Assembly: GCA_013397435.1 (NCBI GenBank)
Contig: VZRG01001517.1
Span: 1-64,000, forward strand
Direction: 5' to 3'
Length of the DNA stretch: 64,000 bases
DNA from: Erythrocercus mccallii
Lineage: Eukaryota > Chordata > Aves > Passeriformes > Dicruridae
The position numbers and the translations under genes are program-made. How positions within the stretch are numbered: position 1 is the first letter of the stretch; each line of letters begins with the position of its first letter. The notes under the pieces are model-generated. The model saw nothing but the letters and a program-made list of their open reading frames with translations. It was not told the origin of the DNA and searched no databases. Below, piece after piece: positions 22,469-34,654 of this stretch.

Positions 22469-22925
22469 ATCATGGAATCATAGATTGGCCTGCTTTGGAA
22501 GAGACCCTCAAAATCATCTTGTTCTAACCCCATTGCCACAGGCAAGGACACCTTCCACTATACCAGATTGCTCAGAGCTCCATCCAAAAGGGCCTTGAAC
22601 ACTGCCAGTGATGGAGAGCCCCAGATTCGCTGGGCAACCTGTTCCAGTGCCTCACCACCCTCACAGTTAAGAATTTTTTTCTAATATCTAATCTAAGTGT
22701 ACCGCCTTTCAATTTATAGCTATTACCTCTTGTCCTAACCATGTCCTTGTAAATAGTTTCTCTCCATCTTTCCTGTAGGCTCCCTCAGTTACTGGGAAGC
22801 TGCAATTAGGCCACCCTAAAGTCTTTTCCATTCCAGTCTGAACAATACCAACTCTCTTACGCTGTTCTCATAGGAAAACTGCTCCATCCCTCTAATCTAC
22901 TTGGCCTCCTCTAGACTCAGTTATA
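22469..22925 (-). mobile_element. CR1 LINE 3' end fragment
   Basis: Antisense CR1 starting TATCATGGAATCATAGATTG, followed by the ACCTTCCACTATACCAGATT, TTGAACACTGCCAGTGATGG, GTTCCAGTGCCTCACCACCC and TCTAATATCTAATCTAAGTG blocks, then CATCTTTCCTGTAGG and CTCATAGGAAAACTGCTCCA. It ends at about 22925 by 5' truncation. Confidence 0.93.
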
Positions 22926-25900
22926 AAGTCCTATTCTGTAAAAAGCCCAGATGTGTTTTTTTTTCCTTCACAGTTCTCTTAGACTGTTATACACAAAAGA
23001 GTAAATTCAATCTATGTAAACAACTGAGGCAAGACCCAGGGCTTTGCAACTTGCTACTCTTACCTTATGCCAGACTTCCCTTTCATTCTGCCTGCCCAGT
23101 CTTGACTACTCTGACATGTGGACAGTTTTTCAGATGCTTGGTATGAAGACTCAGGACTGATGATTTGATACCCACAGTTGCAATAGGTTTAACAATGTGT
23201 TGACATTGTAAAATTTGCAACAAACATTTGTGATGAAGTGCCAGATCTAGTTATAGATGTTATACATTTGCACATAAGAATGCATATATTTGATCCATGA
23301 AGAAAAAATACAAAATTTACTCCTTAAATTCAAAACATCTGTACAAGGGAAAAAATAAAATTTGATGCTTTCCAAACTTTTTACAGCCTCTATACATGCT
23401 GTTAAAGGATAGATTTGCGTGAAGAATGGAGAGGCACAAAAGATTTTTAGATTGCACAGAACCCCTCCTATGGCTTGGCCCTGAGGATCTGAAATCTTGG
23501 GCAAAATTCAAAGCTTTAAAAGAAATTAGGTCTGAAAGAAAAAGGGGTATGGTAAGGTAACCCATTAAATGATGAAGAGGATGAATCCTGACAGAAAAAC
23601 AAACCGTGGCTAGTGAGGGTTTTCCGAATTCAAACCCCCTACATTTTGGTTAAATCTGATGTTCAATCAAAAAGAAAAAATAGAGGATTTGCAGTTCCAT
23701 GGTATCTGTAAACTTCTTTTAACACAAGAGGAAACTAAGAGGCAAACCCCAGTATTTTAGATGAATCTTACTTTTGAGTGTCTCCAGTGTTGAGTACTCA
23801 TATGCAATAAACTACCGACAAAAAGCTGTCTCCCGCAGAATATTTTTAGATTACATAACAATTTTAAGGCAGAGCTGGGAATAAATCTCTGTCTACCAAA
23901 CTGATCCTGAAGTACAAGCTGATCCTCCTACTAGGAGGCTTAAAACTATATCATAATGACACTTTTGCTTTCCTGTTCACACTCTGGTATCTGTTCCTGG
24001 AGACTCCAATCTGAAATCCAGGCTAAAATGGGTGTATCTTAAGGATGAACTTTTTTAAAGTTTTTTGAGAAGTCATTGTGCAGTCCTCTTTCACTTTTTT
24101 TTTCATTTCTAAAAGAGTTTATTTAGACCCATTTTTAATATGTAAGCAATATAAAAATAAGTCAAAAGGTATCTTAAACAACTTTCTTCCCAGAATAAGG
24201 TACAGGATAAAGTCTTCTTTACACACAATTACTTGCAGACAGCTTCTGCTACCCTCAATATTAGCAGCTTTTGCATTAGCATTTTTATCGTTGTAATACT
24301 TATAATTAATATGCATGATATAAATACAAATTTGTATTAAATAATACATAATACAAATAATTAAAATAAACCATAAAAGCTCTGCATTTCATATGATTAA
24401 TTTATTTACAGATAAATTTATTATTCCACTTTGTAAAATTTATATAGGACTCATGCAATAAGTAAAAATTGCTACCTGGTGCTTATGACTTTAGAAACTG
24501 AGAAAAATTTATTTATATATCATAGAAATTTATATAAAAATATTTAAGTACATAAAATACTTTTATATTTTACTATATACAAAATATATGCTATTTAATT
24601 TAGTATATATAAAACCATTATGTATTATACATAGTATAAGTCAAAATAGAGCATATAGTAAAATGCTAAAGTATATAAATAATATTTCAGTATATAAGTC
24701 TCTTATACAATTTTTCCTCATACAGAAGTGTTTATCAGAGTACATCTTCTGTCTTTAATCTTCCTAAAATACTAACTTTAAAATTTTAAATTATTTTCTT
24801 TTGCAGTCTTTATGTGCAAAACAATAGTAAAATCCATTTTTTCCCAATCTTCTGTCTTTTGATTTTACTTTAAAATACATTAACTGGCAATAGGTGAAGG
24901 CATATGATCTTAACAAACAGTGTAATAATAGTAACTCATTAAAAGGCTTACATTTAAAATTTAAACAATTTGAAATAATCTGACAAATCTATATTTGTCA
25001 GAGAAGTGTCAAAAATCTGACAGCACCGACAACTCTGTCCATCCCCTGATTGGGGCCAAGCTTCAGTGCAAGAAGAAAAGAGTATAATAAAAAATAAATA
25101 TTTTCATCTGGGTGTGGCAGGTGTAGCCAAGATAAATTTTGTAGATTTTCAGCTGAGAGTAAATGATGCTGAGAAATTTCCCCAAACTCATCTTCTGACC
25201 AAAATCTGTGAGGCAGAGCTGAGGGCAGAGATTGCTCAAACACACTAAACTGAAAGGATCTTTCAAAACTGTGAACGTACAACTTAAATATTGGCATCCA
25301 AGAAAATAGATGTTAATTTTTTTAACTACAATGGCAAAGTCTGCTGCAGGTGATAGAGGATTAGAGACTATAAATATTTGCAAAGACTTTTAACAACAGC
25401 AGCATTCTGCTCCTGTTGTTGAAGGAGATATAGTCACCTGCAGCGACACTTCGATTTTGTCCTTACTGGGCTGATGAGTAGGTCATCTAATTGTGCAGTT
25501 CAAGATGTTGATCTCACAGCCACTTAAAATATCAATTTGGCTTCAGGCAGTATTAGGAGTTCTGTAGGTACACAGCATCTCTGTAGTGGACACTCTAACA
25601 TCAGAATGAATTGTGTGATAATACTTCCTCCATACAGCATTAATGTCCTTGCACCATTACTTTAGTGTGCTTTTACCTGCACAATATGTTTTAATCAGTG
25701 TGTTTGTTTCAGTTTTTCTAGCTGGTAACAAAATTTCACTCACACAGAGGTGATATAGCAGATAAGCTACAAAACAGTTCTCTTGTCAGAAGAAACACAC
25801 TTGTCAGTGAAAATCTCACACTGGTTTTAGTGATTTATTTAATGATACAAATGAAAAAAACAAATCACCAACTAAATAAATTGCAAATATTTCTCAAAAG

Positions 25901-26473
25901 TTCCATTGCCTCTAGAAAGTGTTCCCCACCAAAGATGTAGATGGGTGTCAGCTGCTAGCCTTCCTCCTGAAAATCAGTGCAAGCAATGTGCCAAGTGAAC
26001 TGCAGCACAATGTCATATGAGGATCCAAGACAGCTCTCAAGTTCGTTCAAGGGTCTTTTCAGACTGTAATTTGGCTAGAATTACCACTAAAACTATTCCT
26101 AGGATTGTTCTGACAATAAATCAGCCAACTCCAGTGAACTGGAGGGACAGTATTAAGGAAATAAACAGCTCAAGGAAATAGTTATCGGAATGGTTTTGTT
26201 CATTTAAGTATATATGTGTGTACATTAATTTCTCAGTTGCTTCCACCTCCTTATTTTACACATCATAAAACATGTCTGAGTTTTTTCAGAAGCTGTTGTA
26301 TTATCAGCCTGCAGCAAAGCTACTAAACCATTATTTTTTATTATTTTTAAGGCTTCTAGATTTTATTTGCATAGCTCAATTTTTTTATCATTAACAAAGA
26401 TTTTTTTTAAAACTCAAAATATTTCATTCAATCCCTTCTCAACTATGAATTAATCTATGAGGACTTTGAGAAG
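22926..26473. other. Unique DNA with an extreme AT-rich core
   Basis: 24290-24720 is almost entirely A and T, with repeated TATATAAA and ATTTATAT words. It is low-complexity and could behave as an easily melting region. The remaining sequence shows no repeat family, RNA gene or coding frame. Confidence 0.5.
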
Positions 26474-26479
26474 AATATT
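26474..26479. other. Left 6-bp target duplication (AATATT)
   Basis: AATATT directly before the LTR at 26480; repeated exactly at 27110-27115. Confidence 0.9.
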
Positions 26480-27109
26480 TGTTGGAGTCCGGGGCACAGG
26501 GAAAATTCCTCGTGCTGCCCTGAGGGGTCAGGGACCCCAGTTGAGACTCCCAGAGAGCACTGTATTTGACCTTAGTCCATGGGAAAGGCTTCCCAGAATA
26601 ACAGGAGAAGTGAGAACAACAAGCATCTAGAGTAAATAGTAGTATAATTTAGAACAGAGTGAAAACTTGTAGTTTAGGTTTTTTTAGAATGGGGAAGGAT
26701 GAAGGTAAGATGGAGGATTCTGGGCGGTGACCCACGTTCTCCTTCTTCTTCTTCTTCTTCTCCATCTTCTGCTGTGGATGTGGCATAGATAGATTGGTAG
26801 GATGAAATTTGGGTAGAAATTACGTGTTTAGAATAAGTAGTGATTATTGGTATAGAAACATAAACATAATACATTGTACAAGTTAATTGGTGTAGAAACC
26901 TTTAAAAGAGCCTTGTTATCTCTGTCCAGGGGCTTTGTCAGCTCTGTCTTGAGGCAAGTTAAGCCTGGTGCACCATGATGAGATAAGAGCAATAAAACAT
27001 CTTCCAAGACAGAAAGCTGCAAGCTCCACTCTCTTCATTTCAAACCCTGGTACTGGACTCTGAGGTAAAACCTCAATTAGGAGGCCCCTGGGAAAGGGAG
27101 CCTCTGTCA
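26480..27109 (+). mobile_element. Solo LTR, ERVK-like, with perfect 6-bp duplication
   Basis: A 630-base LTR starting TGTTGGAGTCC and ending CTCTGTCA, flanked on both sides by AATATT. A TTTAAAAG promoter motif lies at 26901-26908 and AATAAA at 26991-26996, so U3, R and U5 are all in place on the plus strand. A 6-bp duplication is typical of betaretrovirus-like (ERVK) integration in birds. A CTT microsatellite lies in U3. The internal genes are gone, as expected after recombination between two LTRs. The intact termini and duplication argue for a fairly young insertion. Confidence 0.92.
26739..26763. repeat. (CTT)n microsatellite in LTR U3
   Basis: A short run of CTT units with one CTCC variant each side. 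Confidence 0.85.
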
Positions 27110-27115
27110 AATATT

Positions 27116-29300
27116 ACAAATGCCAACAATAAAAACTGAGGTAATTTTAATAACTGTAAAATTTACTTCATTTGTACTCTTGGCAAAATTCTCAGTGACT
27201 GATGACTGCCAGCTTCATGATAAGAGGCACAAGAGAAATGATCATCACTATTTTACAGGCTATTTTTAGGATATGCATATATAAGCAAACACTGCACATA
27301 CATATACTATATTGCCCCTTGTAGTATGACTTAAACTACAATCAGCAACATAGTAGAAACAACATTGTAGAAAATAGTAGAAAAGTGAGGGGATGATTAA
27401 GAGACATAGCCTTTGGCATCACCAGAGTTATTTATGAATTCAGTGCAAAGAAAATCATGATCTTTGCTTAAAGTGATCACTGGGTAAAATCATTGAGTCA
27501 ATGAATTTTAAGAGACATATGGAGTTTCTTGCCCCTAGTTTAATCAGAAGCTCATCTGTGCAGAAACAGCCTTAATTTACAAACACTGCAGAGAGACTTT
27601 TCACCTTCCAATGATATTTCCTTCTTTAATCTAATTTATAACCAGTGTAATTTCCCTTCTGTGTATTCTTAAGCAGATTGGTGTTGGATAAAATATACTG
27701 TGGATTTTGATACCACAGGTGCAAAACAGTGATAGACAGTCATCTGAGAAGTTCCTGCCCTTTATTCAGTGGCCCTAAGTACTTTCCGGTAGTCATTAGG
27801 CAAGAAAATGTGTGGAGTTCAAATACTGAGAAAAAAAATGGAAAGACAAATCCACCATGGTAAATTGGTGCAATGCATGGAAAGTTAAAGATCATTTTGC
27901 AATTGTATTCCATAAATTTTCTTTCCTTAAATTAACACAGGGATCTGGAAATGGAGTTGTGTGCAACTCTTTTGCTTGTAGATCTGTTTTCTATTCCACA
28001 GAAGGCACACAAATGCTAGTTTTGCACTGTGTAAGAACTGAGAATAAACCAACAGAAAATTATGTTGAAAAGATGAGCCATTAATAGGGAACTGCTGTTA
28101 GTAACTAAGAAAGCATAGCAGGGCAAAAAGGAGGGTATAAAAAATTGCCTAAGTTGTAGGTATTACTAAGAACTCAGCCACAAGCCATTTAAAGGAATAA
28201 TCTCACATTTTAAGGTAAAAACCTTTTACAGAAACTACATCAGAGCTGCATTTTACGAGTCATGGAATCAGCTTCTAACCTGCATTCCATATTCTTCCTG
28301 TCTCTCTGCTTGGGTGTCTCCTAAAGCAAAGTATTAACAGCTGCCCTCTTAGAAAGGTTGCCAGAAAACCTCCCGCTCACTAAAAGTGGGTGTAGCAGTC
28401 CTTTTATTTGGTTATGAAACTGGCTTTTTGAAAAGGTGATTTTTATCTATGCCAATAAAATAATCTATTCGGTAGTTAGTGAGATACAGCTTTTCCTTAT
28501 GCACCTGTTAAACTGGCTTTAAACCTTGTGGCAGACTGATATTTTGAGATGCAGGGAAAAATATCACTATCTTTCACATACTTTTCCAATTATTAAATCA
28601 TTTACATTCTCGTTTATGTCACAGCTTGTGCCCAAAATTTTTGCTAAGTATCACCTGCTTTTGTAAGCCATTGGTCTCTTTGCATTCAAGCACCAATCTA
28701 AATATTTTCCTCTCCTGATAAAACTTTCACTCCATAATGCTTATCCCTTAGTGATAAGAAGATGGACTATCTCAGGATTAGGGAAAGGATTTTTTTTCAA
28801 AGGTATTTGGTTTAATTTGATCTTACTGGGAGTTAAGTCCTTAACTACAGTAAAACCTGACTTGACTCAGATGAGGAAGTCCAGAATAGAAGCAGTGGTT
28901 CCTTACCTAAGACTTCCACTTTTCTATACCTCCTGAGTGTAACACTTTACATTATCTTGTTTTAGAGGAAAGTGACTCCGACACAATACCAGCAACAATA
29001 TGCAACACCTTTTCTTTCCTCTTTCACAAGTGATCCATAAGAGAGCTAATCAAAACAGAATACTGATCAGCTAAAGAAATATGACAGTTTATATTCCCAC
29101 TGTTTATTAAATACACTCACATAATAATCACTCAGAAAACTGTTCCCTTAATAGATTCAGCAACTCTTAGCTGAGGAAAAGCTCCTATGACATCCCTTTG
29201 AGAAACAAATGACTGGCTTGTTCTGTGGGGAGTGCAGCGGCAACTCTGCTTAGAAACACTTGATGTACTTAAACCCTTCAGCATCAAGAAAAATGTATTT
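27116..29300. other. Unique AT-rich DNA, nothing recognised
   Basis: About 2.2 kb downstream of the LTR with no visible repeats, RNA genes or coding frames. Confidence 0.5.
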
Positions 29301-29415
29301 GAATTCTACTGAATTCTATTGAATTCTATTGAATTCTATTGAATTCTATTGAATTCTATTGAATTCTATTCTATTCTATTCTATTCTATTCTATTCTATT
29401 CTATTCTATTCTATT
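29301..29415. repeat. Composite microsatellite: decamer then pentamer
   Basis: Seven units of GAATTCTAYT at 29301-29370 (first unit has C, the others T) are followed without a break by nine units of CTATT at 29371-29415. The decamer equals GAATT plus CTATT, so the two parts share a pentamer ancestor. Confidence 0.95.
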
Positions 29416-31478
29416 CATCTGAATATGCAAGGATGGAGACATTCAATCTGCTTGATTCAACTTTGTTAACCTCTGTTTCTAACATTACCTGCCATAGAAG
29501 AAGCTCAGCATAGACTTATAAAACATTAACTATGCACTCAATAACTTTTAGACAATTTGTCTCCTCTTTTTCTTTGTTTTGTTTTCGTTTTTTTTAATAG
29601 TCCTTTCACCTGTTCCTTTCCAGAGCAAGGAAAGTGTTCCACACATACATAAGAGAATAAATAATGAGGGTTTCTTTGCTGGTTTTCTTTAAAATTTTTA
29701 TTATTTCTACAATTTTTATCCTTTATCCCTCACTTAAGGTTCCCTTGCAGGAATTACAAGAGACTAGATCTTTCCAGTTACTTAAAAAGGAACTTAACTA
29801 AAAATATTTGGTTTGGTAATGAAAACATGTTTCATCCTTTATCAATGACAAACAATTTCCTCTACATACTTCACTGCAGAGAAAGAGGGTACAAAAGCAT
29901 CTGGTTACCTGAAGAATTATAAAATTGAAAAGGGTTCTGATGTCCACCTAGTTCCTTTCTTCTCTTTATTCAGAGCTGAAGAAGCTCCTTGCCTTGCCAT
30001 CTCAATAGAAACATAGTGAGATGAAATATTCTAGTACAATAACATGTTACAGATCCTACAAGACAAGCAGAAGTTTTCTATCACCTCAGCTGAGGAATCG
30101 CTCATATTTGGCTAAGGATAGGCATTTTTTTCAAGTCTTAGGAATACCCACAAGCAACTACAATAAGACAGATTTACAATTCAGCAAAAAAAATTTCCAT
30201 ATATATTAAATCTTACCTGCCTTTTGTACTTTGCTACAGCTGAGTTCAGGCTGCTTTCCTAATCACAAGCCCTTTTGTCAGTTATGTCTTTGTTGTTAGG
30301 CACAATTTAGTGTTTTTCTCTCAACTCTAAAATTCCAGAGGAAAATTAGGATCTAGAATGAATGATCAGTCTTCTTCAGAATTCTGCTTGAAACTTCAGC
30401 AATTTAAACCTGATAAGAGTAAAATATGTTCCCCTATAGAAATAACCTTTGCCTGGAAGGTTCATATGATGGGCAAAAAGGGAAATTATGTGAAGTCAGT
30501 GCCATTAACTTAGTCTAAGTTTGACACAAGAGGTAAACATGATAGAGAAACAAGGAAGATATGATAATCTGATATGATCTTTCACATACATTGTAGAATA
30601 CTTACTGATGGAAAGCCAAGGTTCAGCAGCCATTACTGACTGAAATCAAGAAAATTTCTTGTATTTTCAGCTATCAGAAGTATCCATGGAATAAAAAAAA
30701 GGAATTATGCAATAAAAGTTCAAGTCTAAGAAAAATGAAACCAAAATACTCAGTATCCATTTTCCTTCAATCCATTGTCTCCAATGTTTGAGCATTTTTA
30801 TATCAACTCTTTTTTCTTCTGTTATGAAGCTATAGATTAACACAAACTCAAATATGAAATTTGAGAAAAACCTTGAGAAAATCTTTCTGTTTGGATAGAA
30901 AAACTGTGAATGTTCAAGATTTCCTAGACTACAGAAATATATTAATATACCCATGCCTTTCCACTTGATGGGTATCTTTGCAAGTTCTGCAATTTCTTAT
31001 GGGAATTCTGAATATAGTTATTTTAATTGTAGCATCTGAAATAAACTTCTATTCTTAACCTTTATTAGGCATGCCACACACACAAAAAAAAGAGAGTTTG
31101 GACACCAGATAGAAAAAGGTTGTTTGAAGAAATTTCAATATATCATTCTGTCAAATCTCTCTTATTTTTCAGACGGTCTCTGAAGTTTAACATTAGCATG
31201 GAAATAAAAAAACAAGGCAAGTTATTAAGTCCAGTGCTACCCTACTGTATATTATTGAAGGAAGCTTTATTTTTTTAATAGTTTCTTTTGTCCATTTTAT
31301 CCAAGAATTTCAATATTCCTATTTCCCAAACGTAAACAAGATAAGCATTCTGGTTTCATGTTCAAGATACATGCACCTTTCTGTTATTTTGAAAGTAGAG
31401 CAAAATTATGTAGATTCACAGCTCTCCTTTAATGGAGACAACCACCAAATACTACTACTGATTCAGATAAACAAATGA
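29416..31478. other. Unique AT-rich DNA, nothing recognised
   Basis: About 2 kb with no repeat family or coding frame that can be supported. Confidence 0.5.
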
Positions 31479-31487
31479 TTGATAGAT

Positions 31488-31534
<47 letters not shown>

Positions 31535-31552
31535 TAGATAGATGGATAGATA
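31479..31552. repeat. (GATA)n microsatellite
   Basis: About 70 bases of GATA units with a few interruptions (GATGATA near the start, GATTAGATAGATGGATA at the end). It is likely length-variable. Confidence 0.93.
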
Positions 31553-32925
31553 TAATTATGTATCTTTCCCTGTTCACCCTAAAAAAATAATAAAGTGAAG
31601 CTGTCCCATTGCATTGGGTTCTCATGCTGAAGTTTCACCCCCTGTGTGTGTTGATGAATATGCTCTTACATTTGCATGGACAACCAGCAAATTCTGAACA
31701 GAACAGTCTTATTATGTGAAGCCTTGGCAGACTTTACATTTCAGCAAAGGGTGCCTACTTTCTGATCAAAGCTTGGAAATAATCCACTGAAGCTGAGAGG
31801 ACTATTGTTCTGGTCTGACTGATGAACAGACAATATGAAAGAAATAGAGATGTTTACAAAAGAAAGAAATTTGTGTGTTTGTAAAGATCATTCCTTAAGA
31901 GACCTTACATTCAAAAAAGGTATCAATATTACAATACTTACATTTGCAAGTCACAAAGGACTGCCCATATGTGTGTTTGATATATTTCTACCTGAAGTGG
32001 CATGCTTGCCAAAAAGTAATTATAGACAAAGAACACTGAGGGGGAAAGAAAAGGTGTATAAATAACAAAGCTACAGTGACAGGTTTTGTATTAAAGAGAA
32101 AAACTGACAAACAACAAACCCCTAAAATGTGAGGATATATAAATTCAAACAACTGATGTCTGTATAATTGTAGATAGTGTCTTCTCATCCTGCAATATTA
32201 TCTATGCAGATAGAGATTACATGCTTTCAGTTTCTGTTCTTAAATGTAGAATCTGCAAATATAACAGCATGGGGTTTTTTACCTTGCAAACAACAGCTGT
32301 TTTTTCAAGAGCAGTGAGATGACTCTTATTTCTGAAGGGTGCTGTATAGACATCAATAGTCACCTCGTTAGAATTTTGCAGTATATCAGAATTTTTTTTC
32401 CATCTAAGTCTCACAAACTCCTCTTTCTCTCTTTTGACATGACACACTGCTAGGCAACACAGGTACTTGCACAGTGACAAATCAGATCATAAAGTGATAG
32501 GTCTGAAAAACACCATGCAAAATATTTTTTTTCCCAAACTTGTTTCTAACTCACATCAATTTATTTATCTGGCTTTTCACAAAGCCAGACAAAAAACTAT
32601 GCTGGGACACACATTGGAGAGTGGACAGCTGACTTCCCCAAGGAACAGCCATGACCTTGTCAATAATTTTGCCCATTCTTGTCAGAAAGAACTTGCTATA
32701 ACAGCCTTCATATTAGTGACTTGACACTTTCTAATAATAACAACTATTTCTGAACCTAGGAAAACTACAGATACTAATTAATTATTTTTACAAAAAAAAG
32801 AGGGGGTTTTGTTTCCATTCTTAGCAAAGCATTTTCATCCTCTGGGTTTTCCCTATCCAAAAGAAAAATATAAACTTAACAGCAAGAATTGAATGCTTAG
32901 AGGCATAAGCTGTTATAGTTCTATT
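31553..32925. other. Unique AT-rich DNA, nothing recognised
   Basis: No repeat family or gene seen. Open frames up to 87 codons overlap on both strands and look random. Confidence 0.5.
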
Positions 32926-32941
32926 GGGGGAGGGGGGGGGG
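32926..32941 (+). repeat. G-run (G5-A-G10)
   Basis: Sixteen bases, all G except one A, in AT-rich surroundings. A prominent strand-biased homopolymer. Confidence 0.95.
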
Positions 32942-32967
32942 TGTTACCTCCTCTTCTTAAATGAAAA

Positions 32968-33005
32968 TTTACAAATTTGTTACAAATTTGTTACAAATAT
33001 GTTAC
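32968..33005. repeat. 11-bp tandem repeat, about 3 copies
   Basis: The unit TTACAAATTTG recurs three times, the last with ATATG, ending in GTTACAAC. Confidence 0.85.
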
Positions 33006-33811
33006 AACACCAGCCCTCTGATGTTAAAATCTGAAGTACAGTAATTCTGTATTTGGAGGAAACCAGATAGGAACTCAGGAAAATCAAGCACGTTTCAATC
33101 CACAATAATCAGAATGTACTGGAGGAATAGTTTCCAAGCTTACTTTGTTAGCTGCAGACAAGACAGAGATTTTGATTTCATTTGTGCTACAGATCTCATT
33201 GGTCTCATTTACAATAATAATCCAGTTTTTCTCTTGTCACTTGAGAAAATTATTTTGCTTCTAGGATGGAAAACATGTTTCTGCACTTCTGTTGAGTGCA
33301 ATCTGTGTCTAAAAGAGGACTTTAGAAATAGTCATGTATGAAATGCAAACACTTGCAAATGCATATGGATCATATGAACCTTTTGATTAGGAACTTGGAG
33401 GAATAAACTAGTATCCATGGAAACTCATTGCTTCAGAGATTACAAGGCTGCTAAAAGACTGCTGAGAGTAAAAAACACTACATTGCCTAAAACAAGCTGA
33501 TACATGAACAAAAATTCTATCTTCAAGCAAGCAAAAGCGCAAAACAGAGTTAACCTTGTTTATTCAGTTATCGCTAATCATTTCAGATTTCTCCACATGA
33601 TTTATCCTATTTCCTACCTAGCTGAGGATACCAGCAAGAATGTCAGTATACTGTGCTGAAGTTCAGCCATTACACCCCTGGCTCATAGCAGACACAGAAC
33701 AAAAGTTCTGCTCATGCTGAAAGGGCTCAGGCAGGTTCTGTCTTACATAATTAAATTCAATGTTATTTTACCAACTGAATATTAATTGACATAAACATAT
33801 AATTTTAATGC
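33006..33811. other. Unique DNA, nothing recognised
   Basis: About 800 bases with no visible repeat, RNA or coding sequence. Confidence 0.5.
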
Positions 33812-33816
33812 ACTTA

Positions 33817-34554
33817 TGTTTTGGTTTAGAAAGACAGTTATCTGTCAGCGAAAGCTAGATCTTCACTTGGAATAGAGAATGTAAACCCCCTCCCATAAAT
33901 TATTATAATTTTGCAATTAGGGGCTTTCAGGCAAAAATTTGGGAATAGGAGTAACAGCTGTTTACTAGGAATATTAAAAATACAAATGTAGTAGTACAAA
34001 AAGATGAGTAAACAAAACAAACAAAAACCCTAGAAAACCCCTGACAGAGTCAGGGACATGACCTGACATCCTGTTTGTCAGGGTGTTAGAAACAGTCCAG
34101 ATGAATCCTCCTGGAGTAACAGATGCGGTTCTGTGGAGTAGAGATGATCCCATAGAGAAGTCCAGTGGTGAAGAGATGGGTCCAGTCTTCCTCCAGGGAA
34201 CCCAGTGGAAAACAGGATGTCCTTGTGTTCCTACATGTCGCTTTTATCTAGGTAGGAATGCTGGGGCCCCCCTAACTGGGTGGAGCATCTCACAATGGGA
34301 TGATGTAATGTGTCGTGTCATTGGTGAGCCTTAATGGCCCATTATCAGCAGATATCCCCCTGGAGGGAGGATGAGTGGTGAAAGAGATAAGAAACACTGC
34401 CCCACCCGGTTTTAACAGCTGGGCCATTATCAGAAAGCATCTCCCCTCTCCCCCCGTAGTTACAGGAGATAAAGAAAAAGAAACAAACATTCCTCAACTG
34501 CTTTCAACAGATGAAATAGAATACACGTTTTTTTTGGTTCCATAAATCAAGACA
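33817..34554 (-). mobile_element. Passerine-type solo LTR
   Basis: It begins TGTTTTGGTTTAGAAAGACAG and carries, in reverse order to the copy at 9612-10234, the blocks TTTACTAGGAATATTAAAA (AGTAAA on the minus strand), GACAGAGTCAGGGACATGAC, a TATA-like motif (GATAAAA on the minus strand) at 34242-34248, GAGCATCTCACAATGGGATG and CCTTAATGGCCCATTATCAG. A proposed end at 34554 (AAGACA) gives ACTTA on both sides (33812-33816 and 34555-34559), a 5-bp duplication. The part beyond about 34430 is not shared with the 9612 copy, so the end is less sure than the start. No internal genes. Confidence 0.8.
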
Positions 34555-34654
34555 ACTTATTACATCAACAATATATGGAAGACAAATAAATTTGCATGTG
34601 ATTTTAAAAGGTAGAAGGTTTTTAGAGGAATTGCTAGCTAGGAATTGATAGCTA

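Noticed and set aside
29301..33005. CRISPR-like or other spaced repeat arrays
   Set aside because: All tandem repeats here are simple microsatellites without spacers, in a eukaryotic genome.
34083..34334. 83-codon plus-strand frame
   Set aside because: It is within an LTR on the antisense strand of its promoter.
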